64,000 nucleotides of DNA from Bathynomus jamesi. Lineage: Eukaryota; Arthropoda; Malacostraca; Isopoda; Cirolanidae. Made by a program: the position numbers and the translations under genes. The notes under the pieces were generated by a model, which saw nothing but the letters and a program-made list of their open reading frames with translations, was not told the origin of the DNA and did not search any database. Shown here in pieces: positions 34,601-49,000 of this stretch; the stretch's first letter is position 1; every line of letters begins with the position of its first letter. The stretch is taken from NCBI GenBank assembly GCA_023014485.1, contig JAJOZX010001077.1:372001-436000 (forward strand), written 5' to 3'.

Positions 34601-37600
34601 TTTAAATTAAATTTCCAAAAGTAATAAATTAGAACTAAAACAAATGTTCAAATTGATGTCTTGTTTTGGGACCTTTTTTTGTTGTAGGGAGAATAACGCG
34701 CAATGGCTAATATGAAAGTGAGTTACACGCCTGAGGAAAAGGCCTTTGCCTTTTCGGATCACGTTAAGAATAGCGAACCCATTTACCTCATGTTAAGAAT
34801 GGCAAACCCAAAATTAAACATGTTAAGAATAGCGGACCCAAAATTAAACATGTTAAGAATAGCGGACCCAAAATTCAACAAGTTAAGAATAGCGATGGTG
34901 ATTGCATGATTTGGATCACCTGAAGATCAGGGCCCCCAGCCTTCGCTAGTTAGCCTTATAAGGCTAACTAACGAAAATATCACAACAACCTAACCAACCA
35001 TCAAGGGCGTACACGTAGGGTGCATCAGCCTATAAGGGGTGAAATTTCGAACTTCAGATATTGATTTGGCCCTATGATATTATGGTTACAATCCCCAACA
35101 AACCTTCAGTGTCCATGTTTCAAGCTGTTCTGACAATATTTAGTGGGTCCACCTCGAAGATGAAAATTTGACAATTGTGGAATTTTATGGTTTTACTAGA
35201 AAATCTTATGTGTAAGCGTTGTAGATTTTGTTTGAAAAAAAAATTGTAAATATAGTTAGTTTTAGGCAAGTTTTAGCCTCAATTCATGAAATTATCTGTC
35301 TTTTTAGACTTTTTTTTGTATTATTCTGAGAATCATGAAGTGAGTTACCAGGATGCGGGACGAGGACCCAACTTGCCAAGCATCCCACCGACCACCTCCA
35401 CCTATTAAAAATGGTATTTCATGATAAAATACTTGTAAAAATTGATTTATTGCTTATTGATATCTTAATTCTTCTTCTTTGTCCTTTTTTCTTTTAAAAC
35501 AGATGATAAAGAAGCTTGTCTCTTTCTCAGATTAGGAGTGGCTTTTCTGTCAGCTTCTACAACTTGGAGAACATTTTGAAGATGTTCTTCAGTCCTTGCA
35601 GCCTCATAAAAGTCACTGCATAGTTTTACTACCCTCTCAGAGCCATCATTTATGACATTTATAGCCAAAAGTTTTTCTTTGGAAGATATAAATGATGCTG
35701 CTGTTTTCCATTCAACAATCTCAACCATTAAAAAATCATACTCTAACTGTAGTGAAGAGAATATGAACCATGAGTTTTTGTCAACCAAGTCAGCTAGTGT
35801 GGTTTCCGATCGTAGATTGGTAGGGAAATTAGGCTTTCCAAAACTAGATCCATCTCTACCTTCTGGAACCACTGTCTCAATCTTGTGTGGTTTATAGGAA
35901 AGTAGATGGTTTGTTATAGCACAAAGTTCATTTTTTGGAACCAAATCACTGAATAATACAAGAGGAATCATCTCTGATGAAAGGTACCAGAGATGACATT
36001 TCAAAGATGTTAGAGCACTTTTTGCTATTTGCTTGTTTACTTCCTCGTATCTAAGAAGCTTTTTGTAAAGCTGCAAATCGTGCCATGGTGCATCAAAAAC
36101 TGAAGAGCAGGTCATCCACCATGGGTAGTAAATCAGTGAAATGAAGGTTTCAAAGTCTCTTAGTTTCAGAATTTGTTGCTTGTTTGTGATTGTTACTGAA
36201 GGTAGTTTCGAGATATTATCTTCTAGTAATGCAATTTTTAGAGCATATATTGCTTTACTCATCCATCTGGCTCTATGTATAGCACCAGGTCACTGAAGGG
36301 TTATATCCTTATCACTAGGTCCTGCATTTAAGTATAACACAACTAAGTCAGAAAATTGTTTGTAGTCATATCGTGTATGTTGCTTTTCTATATTACTTAT
36401 TTGAATTGCATAATCAGTCCATTCCTGAAGAATCTCCTGGACAGCTTTGGAGTACTGATTGAAGTCAATTTTTTTCAATTTTTCATCCTTGGAAATCCAC
36501 TGAAACTTTTCTCAAAATCTGTTAGACATTAATTTCTGGTCCACTCAAAGTTTCTACTTTCATGTCCTGAAACACATGACTCATAATAACTTCACCAACA
36601 TGATGCCTGCATGCAGACCATAATAAAGGCCGTCCAATCTCTTGTTTGTTGGATAGTTATGCATGCAGCGCTCACATGTCCCGTGTTGGTTGCTGTAGTG
36701 TCGAAAACCAAGTTCACTATTGAATCGGAGCAGTTCCACAATTTCAGTAGCTTCATAACTTCTTCACTCAAGTTTTTCCCAGATTGGCCACTGCCACCAG
36801 CACTAGGATGATATGATGGAATACCAAGTAGTTTGAGATCCATTGAATTTCCAACTGATATGGCTAATCGTTCTTCTGTAACATATTTATCCTGCAGAGT
36901 AGAAATTATTTTCGAATCCCAATGAAGAGAGGCCAATTTAGGAGGATTCCAGGATTTTTTAATGGAACTTGAAATTTTTTGGGCTACTTCACGTCTTGCT
37001 CTATCAGCTGTAGCATATGAAGTTGCCACTGCCTTAGTGTTACCACCACATTCTTCAACAAAAGCTTTTGTGAATGCAGCCTGTTGTGCCAGAGTCATTT
37101 TCATTCTTGATGCCAAAGAAACAAGTTTCGGTCTTTTCAGAATGTCATGAGGAATGATAGCTTGAGTACCTAAACAGACTGTTGACTGTGTGGATTTTCC
37201 ATCTTTTTCAGCTCCATCATTAGCTTCTGACTCACTCTCAATGGTAGTTGTATCGCTTGTGCTACTGCTTTCTAATTCAACATAACTGCAAGAAGCTTCA
37301 GTGTCTCTCAATTCCTTTTCTTTTCTTGCATTTTCTTCACATTTTCGAAAATTAATGCACTTCATTTTGGATGCTAAAGTTTGATCATGAGCTCCAAAAG
37401 AAGCAATTCTATCCCCTTGCAAGATTGAAGAAATTGTATATCTTCTGGATTACTCATAATTTTTTTGGCATTTTTAATCCACAGTGGAAAAGTCATTTTA
37501 AGTTGCATTTCCATATCTTCTAGTCTTGTCTTTGTACTTTGTAGCTCTCTTCTTTTCAATGGAATTTCTCTCAGTTTCGCATTCTTTTCTGACAAAATTA

Positions 37601-39974
37601 TTTTCTCACATGCTTTTTTCTCAGTAATCATTGGTATGTCGGCTTTATTGTAAAATGGTTGAATTTCTGTTAAAACCATTTTAGCTATATCTCGCTTAGT
37701 TCTTCTCTCTTTTAGACCCTGTTGCTGGTGAAATAGGAAACATCTAAGAACTTGTTCACTTGTTGGCAAGCAACATCCTACAATCTTTGCATCATTATTT
37801 GTGATGCCAGGACCTAATCCAAATATACAGGTTTTTTTTCGTGTTTTTACATCAACTTTATCTGCACCACTTGAACAAGTTTTACCACTAGAAGTGGCTT
37901 CACTGGCTTTACCACTATTATCCATTATATCATATATCAACTATTATCACCAACATATATCAAAAATTGACCTGTAATAGAAACATAGATTAATATTAAA
38001 GTAGTCTACATGCCTGAAAATAAGAAAAAATAGCTATAGGTATTTCATGATGGCAAATGATGTTTATTAATAGTAGCTATGGCTTAAACACAAGCAAACT
38101 AAACATACTAGGCCTATAGTACCTTAAGGATCATTCAATTCAATAAAATAAAGGTATATGTGAAAAAAATAATTTAAGGCAATTTATCCCAAAAATGGTC
38201 ATTTTTGTAAAAGTTTAGGAGCTAGGTGGACCCAGTAGATATTAATCAATTGACCTGAAATTTTGCATGTGAATTTTTTTTAGGGAATGTAACCATAATA
38301 AAGTAGGGCCAAATCAATTTTTGAAAGTTGCCATTTTTGATGCACCCTAGGCCGTACAGTTGACCTAACGATTGCTTAGGTTGTCGTGATATTTTCATTA
38401 GTTAGCCTTATGAGGCTAATTAAAGAAGGCTGGGGGCCCTGCTCTTTAGGTGATCCCATGATTTACCCTCGGTATTAACAGTCAGGGTAATATGACAAAA
38501 GAGACCAATAGCTTCACAGGTTTTTACAAAATTCTCCATGTTAAGAATAGCAAACCCAAAAGTTTCCATGTCAAGAATAGGGAACCCAAAAGTTTCCATG
38601 TCAAGAATAGGGAACCCAAAAGTTTCCATGTCAAGAATAGCGAACCCAAAAGTTTCCATGTCAAGAATAGCGAACCCAAAAGTTTCCATGTCAAGAATAG
38701 CGAACCCAAAAGTTTCCATGTCAAGAATAGCGAACCCAAAAGTTTCCATGTCAAGAATAGCGAACCCAAAAGTTTCCATGTCAAGAATAGCGAACCCAAA
38801 AGTTTCCATGTCAAGAACAGCGAACCCAAAAGTTTCCATGTCAAGAATAGCGAACCCAAAAGTTTCCATGTCAAGAATAGCGAACCCAAAAGTTTCCATG
38901 TCAAGAATAGTGAACCCAAAAGTTTCCATGTCAAGAATAGCGAACCCAAAAGTTTCCATGTCAAGAATAGCGAACCCAAAAGTTTCCATGTCAAGAATAG
39001 CGAACCCAAAAGTTTCCATGTCAAGAATAGCGAACCCAAAAGTTTTCATGTCAAGAATAGCGAACCCAAAAGTTTCCATGTCAAGAATAGCGAACCCAAA
39101 AGTTTCCATGTCAAGAATAGCGAACCCAAAAGTTTCCATGTCAAGAATAGCGAACCCAACACCCTATGGGTTCGCTATTCTTAATGTGATCCGCCTTTTC
39201 CTCACAAATGTAACTCACTTCATTGTTAATTTATCCACAACCAAAAAAAAGTCCCAAAACAAGACATCAATTTGAACATTTGTTTTAGTTTTGATGTATT
39301 TCCTGGAAAATAAGAAAGGCAGAATGTGTAGTATTCCCAAATTAAAGGCCTGACGAGGGACCTCCTCAACTCTAAAGGAAAATAGCTTTTTTGTCAGGGG
39401 GCCAAGAATTTGCAACCAGCTTCCAAAGGACCTCAGAAACATTACAGGGGTCAAAGTTGAAGTCTTCAAGAGAAGACTAGATGCCTGGCTCAGGCCAGTA
39501 CCGGATGTTGACTTTCGTGTGAAGAAAGACCGATGCATGGAACCCTAACCAGGTTAACAAGGTTATTACTTTTGTAAATTTAATTTAAAATAAATTTTCC
39601 TCTGAGACCAGACTTATGGGACACCCTGTACATATATTTTTTTAAATTAAATAAATTAATTTAAAATGAAAGTGTCGTGTTGTACCTTCAGTGGGTTTGC
39701 AATTTACAGTAGTGTCTGTCAAATTTTGGAGGACTTAATAAAATAAATTAATATTGTACAGTTGATAGGCATTTTAAATTTTATTAAGAATTAAATATTC
39801 TCTTCGTAAATTGTATTCAAATTTTTTTTTTTAGGTTATGGTTATTATGAAGGGTCTTCCTGGATCTGGCAAAACAATGATTGTGAAGAGATTAACGACT
39901 ATCTACCCAAATTCTGCTGTGTGCTCAGCTGATAAGTACTTTGAAAAGGGTAATAGGTATGTACCATACACAAT

Positions 39975-40007
<33 letters not shown>

Positions 40008-43000
40008 ATATATAAAATTTTTTTTTTTTTTTTTGCATGAATGATCTTTTTATTTTATATTGGGTTTATATGTAAACCAAAATGCTAATTAATTACTGTA
40101 CCAGTCGAGTAAATCTTCGTAACAGCATTGACTTTGAGCAAATAAGTAAATGATTGTGAAGAGTTTATAATTTACCATTATTTATTTTCAAACTCTGCTT
40201 TGCTCAACAATGCCCTGTTCACGAGGATACAGAAGCATTAATTGAGTAGGACATAGTTGATAAGCTAATCAAATGATGTTTATAAGGATGATAAATTCAT
40301 ATTAAAGGTATTATACTCATATTGCCAAACCAAAGGCTTACCTATATATGGTAGACCCAGGCTAGCACACTTTTAATTATCACGCAAATTATGGATAAAT
40401 TAATTTATTGATGAATAAGCCTGTACAAACCTGTTTATCCACTATCAAAAGTAGTACTCAGCTACTATTCTCTCTTGTCCTTATTGGTACTGTTGATGAT
40501 GTGCTAAAATAGTTTGAGATGTCCTCTCACGCATCATGTTACGAAAGTACTGTACTAGATTAATTTTTTATCCTGTCACATTAAAAAATAAGAGCTTAAG
40601 CTTGTTTTTTGTACTCTCTTTCCTGTTTAGGCTATTAATTGAAGTTTCTTTTCATTGCATAGATATAAATTTGACATGACAAAATTAAAAGAAGCTCATG
40701 CTGAATGCCAACAAACAGCTGTTTCTGCCAGTGAAAAGTGTATTCCACTCATAATTATTGATAATACAAACGTTCAGTATTGGGAAATGAAGTTTTACCT
40801 TGACCTTGCCAATGAGTTCAATTACATTACGATTGTGGTTGAGCCGAACACACCATGGAATAAAAATCCTAAAATTTTAGCACAAAAAAATTCTCACGGA
40901 GTTGAGATAAATGTTTTGAAGAATAAGGTAAATAAAAACTTGTTGTATGAAGTTTACCAGTGAATGAGGCTTGTGAATTTTTACTAAAAAGTTTGAAATT
41001 TATTACAGCAAATCCTCAGTTTATCGCTAGGGAATGTATTTATAAGTAAAATCTATGGTATGGTAGCGTAACTATGTTATAAAGGGCTCAGTCACAATGA
41101 CATTTATAATCAAAATCAGCTTCATTCTTAGGATTTGAAGTTGGTCAAACTTTTAAGCCACGTTTCACATTGACAAAGGATGAATATATGTATGACCTGA
41201 CAGACGTAAAGAACTTGGAAACTTTATGAACAGTCATTAAAGAACGCTTAGTTTAGACATCTTCATGTCTTAATACGCATTGAAGCCAGTTTTAATTTGT
41301 TTTAAGTAAAAGAAATTTTTATTGTTTTTTTAATTTAATGGAATAAAAATTCTTATAATTTATGAGACAAAAAGAATTAATTGCATCCAGCTCAAGTTTC
41401 AAAATTTATTCTTATATATTTCTATTGGCATAGGGATGTGGCAACCCCACCACCTGCAAAAATGTACAGCTAGCTCCACATCTGCAATACAGGAGGGAAA
41501 GGATTGGGTTGGGGACCCGTCCTTCCTTCCTTTCTCATCACAAAGGGTGAGAATAGCCTTGGATGTGGGTCCTGCAGGTGTTGGTGTGTGGAATGTAAAG
41601 GGTATAAATGATGAGCAAAAGTAGTGCAAGTGTTTAAGGGTGAAAGATTTGATGTTCTACAATTGTGAGAAACAAAGATGAAAGGAGGTAGTGTGTGTGA
41701 ATTGGGTGGGGGGGGGAGGGGGTTAAGTGTGTGAGGGCAGGTGAGAGAAAAAGAATTGTGGACCTGATGATGATTGGTGTATGGTATGAAGTGATGAGAG
41801 ATTTCTTGCGTGTCAGTTCCTGGATTGTCTCAGTGAAATTTAAGTTTGTGAGAATGAAAGTAACTGTAGTGATTGGGTATGTGTTGTATGATGATAAGGT
41901 TGAGGATGAGAAAGAAAATTTTTGGAGAGAGTTCGATAGTGTAACTGGAAGTGCCTGAATATTACAAAATGTTCATGATGGGAGACGCAAATGATGGGAA
42001 AGTTGGTATGGGTCTGGAGATTGAGGTGTTGAGGAAGCATGGTGTGGCAATGGGTGTAGGCTGAATGAATTATGCAGTGAGAGGAAGCTGTGTGCAACAG
42101 ATTCCTTTTTTGAACAAAAAGGGGTACATTTGGAATAGAACAAATGATATACGTACATGGTGGGAGAAATTTGGTAAATTATGTGCTCATGAAATATGCT
42201 GAAAATATACTGAAAGGTATGTGACATGTGTAGCGCGAGTTATAAGTGGGGTTCTCTCTGACCACATGATAGTCCTGCGTAAAGTGAGGTTGTGTGGAGA
42301 ATGGAAGAGAGTGAATGGAAAAAAAGGTGGGTCAGAAAAGAATTTAGAGTGGAAAAGTTAGTGGTGAGAGAAGTAGCAAATGAAAATGAATGTCTGTGGA
42401 GTTGCAAAAATAGGGGTAACAGCATGGTGGGATGCTGAGGTTGTGTCAGTGGTTGAGGATAAAAGAGGAAATGGATGTTGTATGTGCAGGGTGTGAGAGA
42501 GAAGAAAGTCAAAGAAGGAAGTGTGTTTGAAGAGACTGGTGTGGCAGAAGAAATAGGATGTAAATAATGAGTTTGGAAGGAGAAGGAATGAAACTTATGC
42601 AGAGAATAGAAAGTTGTTCTGGAAAGAAGGGCAAAGTGCAGAAATGAAAGTAAGTTTGAGAGTAAGGGATGAAAATGGAAGAATGCTCACAGTGAATGCA
42701 GATCTATGGAATAGATGGCAGGAATATTTCGAGGATTTGATGGGTGGAAGAGATGAGAGGAATGCAAATATAAATATGATGGGATTTGGTGGTGTGAGGA
42801 CACATGATAGAATGCCTCAGAACATAACCATGGGTGAAGTGAAAGCAGCAAGTGTAGATGGAATATATGGGGAAATGATTAAGTATGTGGGATTGAAAGG
42901 GTTAGAGTGGTTGTGGTGCATATGTCAGAGTGCATGGACCAATGGGAATGTGCCTGAAGACTGGAAGAAAACAACAATTGTTCCATTGTACAAAATAAAA

Positions 43001-46000
43001 GGTGAAAGGAGTGAATGTAAGAACTACAGAAGTACAAACCTGTCGAGTGTAGTGAGGAAGGTATATGGTAGGATAGTGATATAAAGAGTTTGTAGTATTA
43101 CAAAATGCTTGGTGAGTGATGATCAAAACCTACACAACTTCTTCCACCTCTTGGAACCCAAGTGTTTGCAGTAAGATAAGTGACTGAGAAAGCATGTGAA
43201 AGGGATTGCGAGGTATACATGGCTTTTATGGATTTTAAGAAAGTGTGTGGTAGAGTGAATAGGAAAGCACTGGCAGGTCTTGAGTATATATGGAGTTGAT
43301 GGTACACTCATGAAAGTGGTGAAGTTTCTATGATGGAAGTAGTGCATGTGTGGGAGCAAATAAAGAACGGAGTAATTAGTTGGATATAAGCATTGATGCG
43401 CATCAAGGAGGATGGGTGTTCAATCTGTTTATAAATGGAGTGATGAGAGAGGTGAAAGTACGGCTACTAGAAAAAAGATTGAATCTGGTGTGTGATGGGA
43501 TAGGTAGGGACTGTGGAATCTGTTGTATGCGGATGATGATGATGTGCTTTTTGCTCAGAATGAGTGTAATATGCAAGAGGTTGTTGAGAGTTTTGTGGCA
43601 GCGGGTGAGAGAAGATTGTTGAAAGCGAGTGTGGGTAAGAGCGAGTTATTGATTGTGGAGAGGGAAATTCGAACTGTCATGATGATAAATAGTGAAACAC
43701 TAGAGGTGATACGGTCTTTTAAGTACTGTATCTGGGATGTATATTGAATTAAAGAGGTATGGGTGTGGATGAAATGAAGGGTGGCGGGTGCACTGGAAGC
43801 GGAGACTGGGTCGAGATGCTGTGACATGTTTATATGAAGGTGTGTGTGTACCGTACCAACATTTTTGTATGGGTGTGAAACATTGATATGGCATGAAAGG
43901 GAGAAGTCGGGAATAAGAGTGGTTGAGATGGTTAACCTGAGAAGCACGTGTGACGTATTGATGGAGTAAGAAATCGTGTGGTTCTGGAAAGATGTGATGG
44001 TCAGAAATCAGTGGAAATGAAAATTGAGGAAAGCGAGTTACGGTGGTTTGGACATGTTGAAAAAATGGAAGTTGACAGTTGCAAAAAGAGTGTGTAAGAG
44101 TGTTTGCAAAGGTAGGAGGAGGAGGAGGAGAGGAGGCCGAGAAGAAGATTGGTGGACATAGTGAATGATTGCATGAGTAAGCATGGACTTGATTTGGGTG
44201 ATGCACGAGAAGTGGCTGCTAGTCACCTGGAATGGAAGAGGTTTGTTAAAAGTACGCAAGTTTGGGACTCTTGTCTCTATTTTTGACAAGACCCAGAAGC
44301 ACCACTACACATGTATGAAGCATTGCCAGTGTGGAATTTTGGCATGGGAGGGGTTAGTGGGGGTGAGCCGGTGGTCCACCAAGACGCCCGTTTGAATGGA
44401 TGTGCATGCTTTACTTTCTGTATTCTCTCTTTTTCACTACCTTCTCTACTTCACATCCGAGTCGTTTCTGCCTTCTCACTGCGGATCCTTGGGAAAAGAG
44501 ATTTTTTATTATGTATGTATAATTGTATATTTGAAGTTGTCCCTGGTTTAATTACTTGAATGAAAAGTGCCACATTTATATTGTAACCCATTTTCTTTAG
44601 CTAAAAATTAAACAAGAACTTATTTAAAAAATAATCATGACTATAATTTCATGAAATTTAATGAAAAGTATTTGTACACCAAAATCTGTTCCTTCACTCG
44701 AACATTTTAAAATACTTTATAAAAATAAATATACAGTATAATTATTGTTTGCTTCGTAAAACAAAAAGTATTTTAAATTTGATTTCCTTTATTGTGCAGT
44801 TTGTACTCCAAAAGATTTTAGTAATTAAGTGTATTTGTGGATGCTCAAAATCGTTTGATCTGAAAGTTACAGAAACTTTTGAAGGTACTCCTTTGTTAGA
44901 AGTGTTTTGAAACTGATCATTGTCTTTTGCGGCCTCTGACTTTATTATTATTATTATTGATATACTGATTATTTATAACTAACGCCATTTATAGAATGAT
45001 GCACAATTTGCCCCACCAGGGTTCGAACATACACCACCTCTTGAATAGGAGGTAAGGGCGGTAGCCACTACACTACGACGGGACACCAGCGTTGCATCAG
45101 ATAGTTTGAATGAAATGCTGGTCATTACAATTACGAGTACAAGGTATAATTATATGTACACTAAACTCACGCTATTTCGTGATTCATAATTTATTATGTC
45201 GGGCTATTTCATGATTTTTTTGCGCCATCGTGATTTTCAGTAATTCGATTATGCCAGACCCCCGAGGGTCACGATTGAGGGGGGATTTGTAACTTGTAAT
45301 TTTACTCTGTGGTATGGTAACTTTATTTCAACTGTCTTGGACATGTTCTTTGTACCATACTTAGAAACACTGTTGATATTAGCAAGAATTTCCCTACCGT
45401 GCTTAGTCACTTTGTCTACTGCCAACTTTAGGTGATGTTAGCTTATTTATACATTTTGTGCTATTTTCCTATTTGGGCTTAACGCATTCATTAGAGGCCC
45501 ATTAATCACGTATAACACTGTTAAATTAATAATGAATGACAACACATTCTTTTCACCTTTTTTGCACTTCACATCTGGTAAGAATCTCTTTATTGGACGT
45601 ATCAAAAATGGTTGAAATAGCGTCAAAAAGTCTACTGGACTCAATGAAATCGATTCTTAAAATGAAAAAATTTCCAGGAGAAACCTGCAGAACCTCATTT
45701 TGCGCAACCCCTAGGTACAACTCCAGCTGCGAATCCCTGGTTCCTGTACAACTGAGGGATAAACGGGCACCCTGCCCGCCCCTCTTCTCAGAAGGTGACC
45801 CGTGTTTACCGCGTCCCCCACCGTATGGTCCAGGGGGCAAGGGTTCCATCCCCCTTATTGATCCCGACTTTCGCCAGTTCCCGGTTACCTGAGAAAATTA
45901 GTGCTCCCTGCCGTTTTGCCGTCTCCTCTGGGTTCACCCATTTCCCTTCATGACCATCCCCTTCCCTCCTCCATTCCTGATGGTGGTCATGCGGCTTCTG

Positions 46001-49000
46001 AACTTCGAGTTCAGGCTGACATTCCCCCTCCCCCCTTTTCCTCCATCCCGCTCTCTTCTTGACCTCCCGATGCCCCGGCATTCTCTCCCCCACCCTTATC
46101 CAGGAAATCCGATTCACCTCGCCCCGCTTCGTACCCCCCTTTCTCGCATCCCCCCCAGAACCCAAACTCCCTCTGCCTCCTTTCACTCGTTCTTCGACTT
46201 CCCCTTCCTTAACCTGCCCCCGAGTTTCGTCTGCTCGTTCTTCCGTTCACAGTTTTAAGTCTCGCCCCATTACGTCCCTCGCCTCCCCTCTTTTCCGCTC
46301 TTGATGGCTGCTATTCTTCAGTGGAATTGTCGTGACCTTTTTCTCGTACCTCTCTCCTCCTCCTCCCCGTGGGAGCACGGCAGTCTTCGTCCGGTCTGAC
46401 GTGCCCTCCACTCCCCTTCCCCTCCGCTCTCCTCTCCAGGCCGTCGCGGCCCGGGTTTTCCTTGACCGTTTATATACGATTTGTTCTTTATATCTCCCCT
46501 CGTCACGGGAAATTTCTGTTAATGATCTTTCTGCTCTCCTTTTGCAGCTCCCTCCCTCTTTCCTCCTCCTGGAAGACTTCAACGCACGTCATCTTCTGTG
46601 GGGTGATACTGTCACCAATCAGCGGGGTGGCGTTGTGGTCTCCTTTCTGTCTTTTTAATACCAGTCAACCCACAGCTTTTCACCTCCAGACCAGCACATT
46701 TTCCCTCCATAGATCTTTCGCTTGTTTCTCCTTCCGTCTTCCTTGATTTCTCTTGGTCTGTCACTCCAAACCTTTATGGTAGTGACCATTTTCTCCTCCG
46801 TACGTCTCGAGCTCCCGGCTCTCGCCAAAGCTGACTGGCCTCTCTTTCGGCATGAAACTGAAACCTTCGTAGTTCCAGGTAACTTTCCGACGGTCGACGC
46901 TGCCTCCACCGATCACGTCGCTTGTGCCGCTCTGTCCTCCATTCTCAAGTCAACGTTTCCCCTCACCTCCGCCTCTTCGGTCCCATGGTGAACCCCGGCA
47001 TGCGCTCTGGCCGTTCGTGCTAAGAAGTCTGCCTTTCGCCGTCTTCAGCGCAACCCCTCTCTTATTAATTCAATAGCTTTCAAACATGCGCCGGCTCAGG
47101 CCCGTCACTTGATTCGTGAAGCCTGCCGCTTTTCCTGGCTAACTTTCGTCTCCCTCACTTCCCGCACCCCTTCCTCCCGAATCTGGAACAAGATTCGGAA
47201 GATCTCCCATCCTCCCATCATCTTCTCATCCTCGTCCTGCCCTTATGATAGACGGAAGCTCAATGTCGTTCCCTACTGCGGTAGCCGAAGTCTTGGCCTC
47301 GACTATTGCTTCCATCTTCCGACACGATCACCGTGATTCCGCTTTCCTCCGACGTAAGGCTCTGCTTGCTCGCTCCCATCTTCTTTTCCAGACTCCCAAT
47401 AACTTCCCTGACAGCCGTCTTTTTTTCATGTCGGAACTGCGCTCGACGCTGGCTTCTTGCGGCAAGTCTAACCCCGGCCCCGATGGCTTTCATTTTGCCA
47501 CCCTTCAGTTCTTTTCTTTTTAATCACCCTCTATAATTGAATTTGGGTGGAGGGCACCTTCCCCTCCTGTTGGAATGAGGCAGTAGTGCGCCCCTTTCCT
47601 AATCCTGGTAAAGACCCGACATCACCCCTTAACTACCGTCCAATATCCCTTCTTGAGAAGATGGTTTACCGTCGTCTGGTGTTGCACCTCGAACGCCACA
47701 ATTTAATTTCTCCCACATAGACCGGTTTTCGCAGGGGCCGTAGCACCACTGACATTTTGATTCAGTTGGAGACCGGTCCGTGTATCATTTGCAGAGCGGC
47801 GTCATCTTTATACAGTGTTTTTTGACTTGGAGAAAGCATGTGACACTACCTGGCTTTGGTGGATTTGCCGTAAACTTTATCTCCTGAGTTTCCGAGGTTT
47901 TCTCCCTTCTTTCATCTCCAACCTTTTGGCTTCCCGCTCCTTTCGTGTTCAGGTGGGTACTTCCTGTTCTTCTGTGCACTCGCAGGAGGAAGGAGTTCCC
48001 CAGGGCAGCGTCCTGAGTGTCATTGCTTCGCTTTGGCGAACGATGACGTAATAACGGCTTTGCCCTCGGGAATTACGGTCACCTATGTTGACGACCTTGC
48101 CCTCTGTTACTCCGGTTCCCGATCCACCTTCCTTGAGCATTTCCTCCAACTGGCCACAGCTCACGAGTTCCGGTTCTCTTCTTCGAAGACAGTGGTGATG
48201 TATTTTTGTCGCCGTCGCCGCTGCACTGCCTTCCTTTCCCTCTTTCTTTATGGATCGCCGCTCCCCGTTGTCCCCGTCTTCTGGATTTTCCACCTGAAGT
48301 CTCTGAAGGCTTCGTGCCTTCAGACTTGCACCCTTCTCAAGTTCCTTTCTCATACCGATTGGAGTGCAGACCGCCAGACCCTTTGGCGTCTCTAACAATC
48401 CCTGGTCCAAAGTAAGTTAGATTATGGTTGTCAGGCCTATTTCTCCGCCCCCCTGCTTCCGGCTTGCGCATGCTGGACTCTGTCCGCTCTCTGGATGTAC
48501 GCATCAGCACTGGCGCATTCCGGTCCTCTCCTGTTGTCAGTCTTTATGCAGAAAGTGGCCATCCCCCGTTGTATGTGCACCGTACTTTAGAGGGCTTAAA
48601 ATACCTCTCGCGTTCGGCAGTGTTCTTCCACCCCAGTCTTCCAATCCCTCTTCAGTCCTTCTACTTCGGCCTGCTTTGACCGTCGTCCCCATTTGGTTCG
48701 ACCGTTTGGTCTTCGGATGGCCCCGTCCTGTCTTCTCTGGGGGTGGAGAGGCGAGTGCTTTCCTCTCCTTACTTTACCTACCCCCTCGTGGATCCTTCCT
48801 TCCCTCCATATCTGCTCCTTCCTCTTTACTCTACCGAAATCACAGTTCCACCCTTTCGCCCTTCGACAATTATTTCTATCCCCATTCCTCTTCCCCATTC
48901 TGAATTTATCTCTGTGTTCACTGACGGCTCTCGCTCGCCACTTGGAGTCGGTTGCGCGGCAGCCTTCCCATCGGTAATTAAATCACTACTACTACCCCTA

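Larger units (their letters stand above)
34912..38462. repeat. Palindromic TTAGG module, split by a transposon
   Basis: Left part 34912-35013 (GGATCACCTGAAGATCAGGG, then TAGCCTTATAAGGCTA) and right part 38351-38462 are mirror images, ending GGTGATCC. The element at 35016-38349 sits at the centre, with the duplicated sequence (G/C)CGTACA. Confidence 0.75.
34562..39628 (+). mobile_element. Mariner-like element (CAGGGTGTCC ends) expanded by minisatellites and insertions
   Basis: Ends CAGGGTGTCCTAAAAGTCCA and CAGGGTGTCCCATAAGTCTG (inverted) are flanked by TA. Subterminal TTTTAAATTAAATTT.CAAA pairs on both sides. The start of a transposase ORF lies at 34703. Its early codons have been amplified into a 30-bp array (34780-34900 and 38538-39160). 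The interior is also interrupted by the dispersed palindromic module and a TAGGGTG-ended element, and by a LINE fragment near the right end. Confidence 0.8.

Noticed and set aside
38420..39275. Several 170-245 residue repeat proteins on both strands of the 30-bp array
   Set aside because: Same artefact of a period divisible by three. The forward frame traces to a transposase fragment, not to a structural repeat protein.
41840..44289. Several minus-strand His/Ser-rich ORFs
   Set aside because: They are antisense shadows of the degraded plus-strand LINE. Only the plus strand shows RT motifs.
45010..45084. A functional tRNA gene on the minus strand
   Set aside because: The A and B boxes are good, but the anticodon loop is 8 nt if the arm is ACCTC/GAGGT and the acceptor stem is imperfect. 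An AAT tail and a truncated second copy point to a SINE.
46655..48898. Minus-strand basic/acidic ORFs opposite the C-rich LINE
   Set aside because: Antisense shadows created by biased base composition. All recognisable domains are on the plus strand.
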